NCBI GenBank assembly: GCA_900772775.1
Contig: CAAGRW010000120.1
Coordinates: 1-15,152 of the forward strand
DNA from: Candidatus Rifleibacteriota bacterium
GTDB taxonomy: Bacteria; Vulcanimicrobiota; Xenobia; Xenobiales; Xenobiaceae
Reading direction: 5' to 3'
DNA: 15,152 bases
The translations under genes were made by a program, and so were the position numbers. Shown piece by piece: positions 12,794 to 15,152 of the stretch. The notes below the pieces were generated by a model that saw nothing but the letters and a program-made list of their open reading frames with translations, made no database searches and was not told where the DNA came from. Each line of letters starts with the position of its first letter. Position 1 is the first letter of the stretch.

Positions 12794-13963
12794 ATGTTAG
12801 GTAATTTCACTTATTGCAATCCTACCAAGCTCTACTTTGGCGAAGAAGCTTTACAAAATTTGGCTCCAGAGTTGGCTAAATACGGCAAAAATGTAGTTTT
12901 AGTCTACGGCGGCGGATCTATCAAGAAAAATGGCATTTACGCTCAAGTAAGAGAAATTTTGCAAAAATGTGGCAAAAATATAGCAGAAATTGCCGGTGTT
13001 ATGCCCAATCCAACTTTGGCCAAGCTTTATGAAGGCGTGGACATTGCCCGTCAGCACAAAGCAGACTTCATTTTAGCTGTAGGCGGCGGTTCGGTTTGCG
13101 ATTATAGCAAGGCTATTTCCGTGTCCGTCAATTGCCAGGACGATCCTTGGGAAAAATATTTTGTTCGTTTTGAAGAGCCAGATTGCGACACTATTCCTGT
13201 AGGTTGCGTTCTCACTATGGTAGGCACAGGTTCGGAAATGAACGCCGGTTCTGTTATTACCAACCAAGAGACCAAGCAAAAGACCGGCCATGTCTTTGCC
13301 GACGAAAAGATTATGCCTCGCTTCTCGATCTTAAATCCTCGCTTTACCATGACTTTGCCTCATTATCAGATGGTAGCCGGCATTTACGATATTTTTAATC
13401 ATATTTGCGAGCAATATTTTTCCGGTACCGATGACAATACCAGCGACTACATTAGCGAAGGTTTAATGCGTTCAGTAATCAATTCTGGACGTATTGCCAA
13501 TAAAGATCCGCAAAATTATGAAGCTAGAAGCAATATCATGTGGGCAGCCACTTGGGCTTTAAATACTTTGGTAGCTAAAGGTAAGCCTACCGACTGGATG
13601 GTACATATGCTCGGCCAAGCTGTAGGCGGCCATACTAATGCCACTCACGGCATGACCTTAGCGGCGGTTTCTTTGCCTTATTATCGCTATATTATGCCTT
13701 ATGGCTTGGACAAATTTAAGCGTTTTGCCATCAATATTTGGGGCATAAAAACTGAAGGCAAGAGTGATGAGCAAATAGCTTACGAAGGTTTAGAGGCCAT
13801 GCAAGCTTGGATGAAAGAATTGGGCTTGGCTTCTAATATCAGTGAATTGGGCGCTACCGAAGATATGCTCGAAGCTATTGCCGATTCTACTTTTATTCTT
13901 GAAGGTGGTTACAAAAAGCTTAGTCGCGCAGAAGTAATCGATATTTTACGCGCTAGTCTCTAA
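12794..13963 (+). CDS. iron-containing alcohol dehydrogenase, YqhD/BdhA-like
   Basis: This 389-residue enzyme interconverts aldehydes and alcohols with a nicotinamide cofactor and one metal ion. It is full length for the group III iron-type family. The N-terminal domain has YGGGSIKKNG (38-47), where Gly rather than Asp in the cofactor loop favours NADPH, and AVGGGSVCDYSKAI (95-108). The predicted metal ligands are all present: Asp199 and His203 (DIFNH), His271 (DWMVHMLG) and His285 (THGMTLA). YqhD-type enzymes reduce a broad range of toxic short-chain aldehydes, and BdhA reduces butyraldehyde. GAGGAG lies eight bases before the ATG. Its position behind a MerR/AdhR-like control site favours aldehyde detoxification as the role, though a fermentation role is not excluded. 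A terminator follows. Confidence 0.94.
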   Translation: MLGNFTYCNPTKLYFGEEALQNLAPELAKYGKNVVLVYGGGSIKKNGIYAQVREILQKCGKNIAEIAGVMPNPTLAKLYEGVDIARQHKADFILAVGGGSVCDYSKAISVSVNCQDDPWEKYFVRFEEPDCDTIPVGCVLTMVGTGSEMNAGSVITNQETKQKTGHVFADEKIMPRFSILNPRFTMTLPHYQMVAGIYDIFNHICEQYFSGTDDNTSDYISEGLMRSVINSGRIANKDPQNYEARSNIMWAATWALNTLVAKGKPTDWMVHMLGQAVGGHTNATHGMTLAAVSLPYYRYIMPYGLDKFKRFAINIWGIKTEGKSDEQIAYEGLEAMQAWMKELGLASNISELGATEDMLEAIADSTFILEGGYKKLSRAEVIDILRASL

Positions 13964-13986
13964 AAAAATTTATCGCTAATACTAAT

Positions 13987-14029
13987 AAGCGCATCGAGCT
14001 AGTCAAGCTTTGTGCGCTTGTTCTTTTTT
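13987..14029 (+). terminator. intrinsic terminator after the alcohol dehydrogenase gene
   Basis: A seven-base stem AAGCGCA/TGCGCTT (13987-13993 with 14013-14019), with a possible inner AGCT/AGCT pairing in the loop, is followed by a T-rich run (14021-14029). It begins 24 bases after the stop codon. Confidence 0.75.
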
Positions 14030-14141
14030 CCCATACTCAATTGAGCACATAAAATAGGCAAATTTGCATAGGTAAAAAGCATTTTTTAGTAGAAAGCGAG
14101 AACTAAGAAAAAGAAAAACGTGACGAAAGGATCTAACTGAC

Positions 14142-15152
14142 GTGACAAATGACTGTCCGCTTAAACGTTTGACCAACCATTGGAGTCGCTGGTGGTCGGT
14201 TCGTCCTCTGTTTAAGTCTTCGATTTTAGTGCGCAGATTAGTGGGCGAAGAAGACGCTCGCATCAACGCTGTCAACCTTTTAGAACTAAAGCCGGGGCAG
14301 CGCGTACTGGATCTAAGCTGCGGCCTGGGAGCCAACTTGCGCTATTTGCAAGCCACCGGAGCCGAAGTGGTAGCCGTAGACGAAAACCCGGAAAATGTTG
14401 AAGCAGCTCGTACAGAGATCCGCGCCAACCATTTTTTGAATATAAGGGCCATGAGCTTAAAAGATGCTGAGCAAGTATTGGAAGAAGGTAGCTTCGACGC
14501 CATACTTTGTACTGGCACTTTTACCAGCAGCTCTAATCCATACATGTGTTATTACAATGCCTGCCGTTGGCTTAAACCGGGCGGACTTATTGCAGCTGTA
14601 GACTATGTAAATGATGATTGCCTTGAAAAGCAATTACTTTTTGGAGCTTTTATTTTCTCCACTTACATGCTGGCTGACAGCGCCCCCAACAACGCTTGGG
14701 AATTTGGTTTGAGCTGTTTCTGCGATATTCTTTTCCGCGAAGATATGCAAGGCGGAATTTCTAAGTTGGTCTTAGCTCGCAAACGTCTAGATGGAGTAGT
14801 TCCCCCACCTCCCAAGCGCGTAGAAATTCCTGTTTGCAAACCACGTCAAACCTCAACATGTTCGTGTCCTAAATTATCTCAAAGTTTATCCTCTCTGTTA
14901 AATGACGCCAAAAATGCTTTGCAAGATTGGCAAACTAAACAGCAAGAAGCTAAAATCCAAACCGCAGCGGAAAAAAAAAGTTCTGATGAACTCGTAAAAG
15001 CAGAAGCTGAAGCTAGAGAAAAAGCTGAGGCCGAAGCTAGAGCTAAGGCGGAAGCTGAAGCCAAAGAAAAGGCTGAGGCCGAAGCTAGAGCTAAAGCGGA
15101 AGCTGAAGCCAAAGAAAAGGCTGAGGCCGAAGCTAGAGCTAAAGCGGAAGCT
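14142..15152 (+). CDS. SAM-dependent methyltransferase fused to Lys/Glu/Ala helical repeat, 3' end beyond the window
   Basis: The frame is open for 337 codons to the window edge. Residues 1 to about 225 are a class I methyltransferase: motif I VLDLSCGLGANL (55-66, with Ser where the first Gly is usual), the ribose-binding acidic residue Asp80 in AVDENP, and a LKPGGLIAAVDY segment typical of the UbiE-like group. A Pro-rich, Cys-containing linker follows, with a VVPPPPK start and a CSC pair. From about residue 287 the chain is almost only Lys, Glu, Ala and Arg in 16-residue units, predicting a long single helix or coiled coil like the TolA stalk. No ATG exists between the in-frame stop at 14121 and the GTG, so GTG is the likely start, with GAAAGG about 11 bases upstream. 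No signal peptide is seen, so it is probably cytoplasmic. The methyl acceptor is unknown. Confidence 0.82.
   Translation, partial: MTNDCPLKRLTNHWSRWWSVRPLFKSSILVRRLVGEEDARINAVNLLELKPGQRVLDLSCGLGANLRYLQATGAEVVAVDENPENVEAARTEIRANHFLNIRAMSLKDAEQVLEEGSFDAILCTGTFTSSSNPYMCYYNACRWLKPGGLIAAVDYVNDDCLEKQLLFGAFIFSTYMLADSAPNNAWEFGLSCFCDILFREDMQGGISKLVLARKRLDGVVPPPPKRVEIPVCKPRQTSTCSCPKLSQSLSSLLNDAKNALQDWQTKQQEAKIQTAAEKKSSDELVKAEAEAREKAEAEARAKAEAEAKEKAEAEARAKAEAEAKEKAEAEARAKAEA
15003..15152. repeat. 48-bp tandem repeat array, continuing past the window
   Basis: Units at 15003-15050, 15051-15098 and 15099-15146 are each 48 bases, and a fourth begins at 15147. Units two and three are identical; the first differs at a few bases. 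Each encodes 16 residues of the Lys/Glu/Ala repeat of the methyltransferase fusion. The identity indicates recent expansion by slippage or recombination, so copy number probably varies between strains and assemblies. Confidence 0.95.

Noticed and set aside
14058..14067. The palindrome GCAAATTTGC upstream of the methyltransferase fusion as an operator.
   Set aside because: A single 10-bp AT-rich palindrome with no clear promoter boxes around it is not enough to call a site.

Overview
The window looks like chromosomal DNA of a bacterium, most likely a member of the Bacillota (Clostridia/Negativicutes-like). This rests on a two-component TatA+TatC system, an ECF-type transporter with duplicated ATPases, an NmlR/AdhR-like MerR regulator beside an iron-type alcohol dehydrogenase, frequent TTG/GTG starts, purine-rich Shine-Dalgarno sequences and moderately AT-rich DNA. 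The lineage is an inference. No RNA gene, insertion sequence, prophage or CRISPR array was seen.

Left part (1-5437). A partial alpha/beta hydrolase reads leftward off the edge. Divergent from it is a compact ECF-type transporter in two genes: a membrane protein that looks like an S component fused to a T component, then a protein with two ATPase domains. A membrane-anchored protein with a CofE-like (F420-0:gamma-glutamyl ligase-like) domain follows 58 bases later. A strong symmetric terminator at 5379-5424 ends this rightward block and the leftward block that meets it.

Middle part (5438-9425, leftward). mutS is followed by tatA and tatC, with tatA and tatC three bases apart. mutS has a good sigma-70-type promoter. 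Upstream of it is a small gene for an extremely acidic, tryptophan-punctuated protein (58 of 87 residues Asp or Glu), with its own Shine-Dalgarno, candidate promoter and terminator.

Right part (9426-15152). A rightward RlmD-type 23S rRNA uracil-C5 methyltransferase ends at a strong hairpin shared with a leftward zinc-ribbon protein. Next is a leftward NmlR/AdhR-like MerR regulator, divergent from a two-gene operon of an iron-sulfur-flavoprotein-like oxidoreductase and an iron-type (YqhD/BdhA-like) alcohol dehydrogenase. The operon promoter has the 19-bp spacer and internal dyad typical of MerR-activated promoters, so this looks like a reactive-aldehyde response module. After a terminator, the window ends inside a gene joining a SAM-dependent methyltransferase to a long Lys/Glu/Ala helical repeat encoded by near-perfect 48-bp tandem repeats.

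Most genes are recognisable housekeeping or stress functions. The parts that best merit follow-up are the acidic protein next to mutS, the methyltransferase-repeat fusion, the anchored CofE-like protein, and the asymmetric ATP sites of the transporter ATPase.
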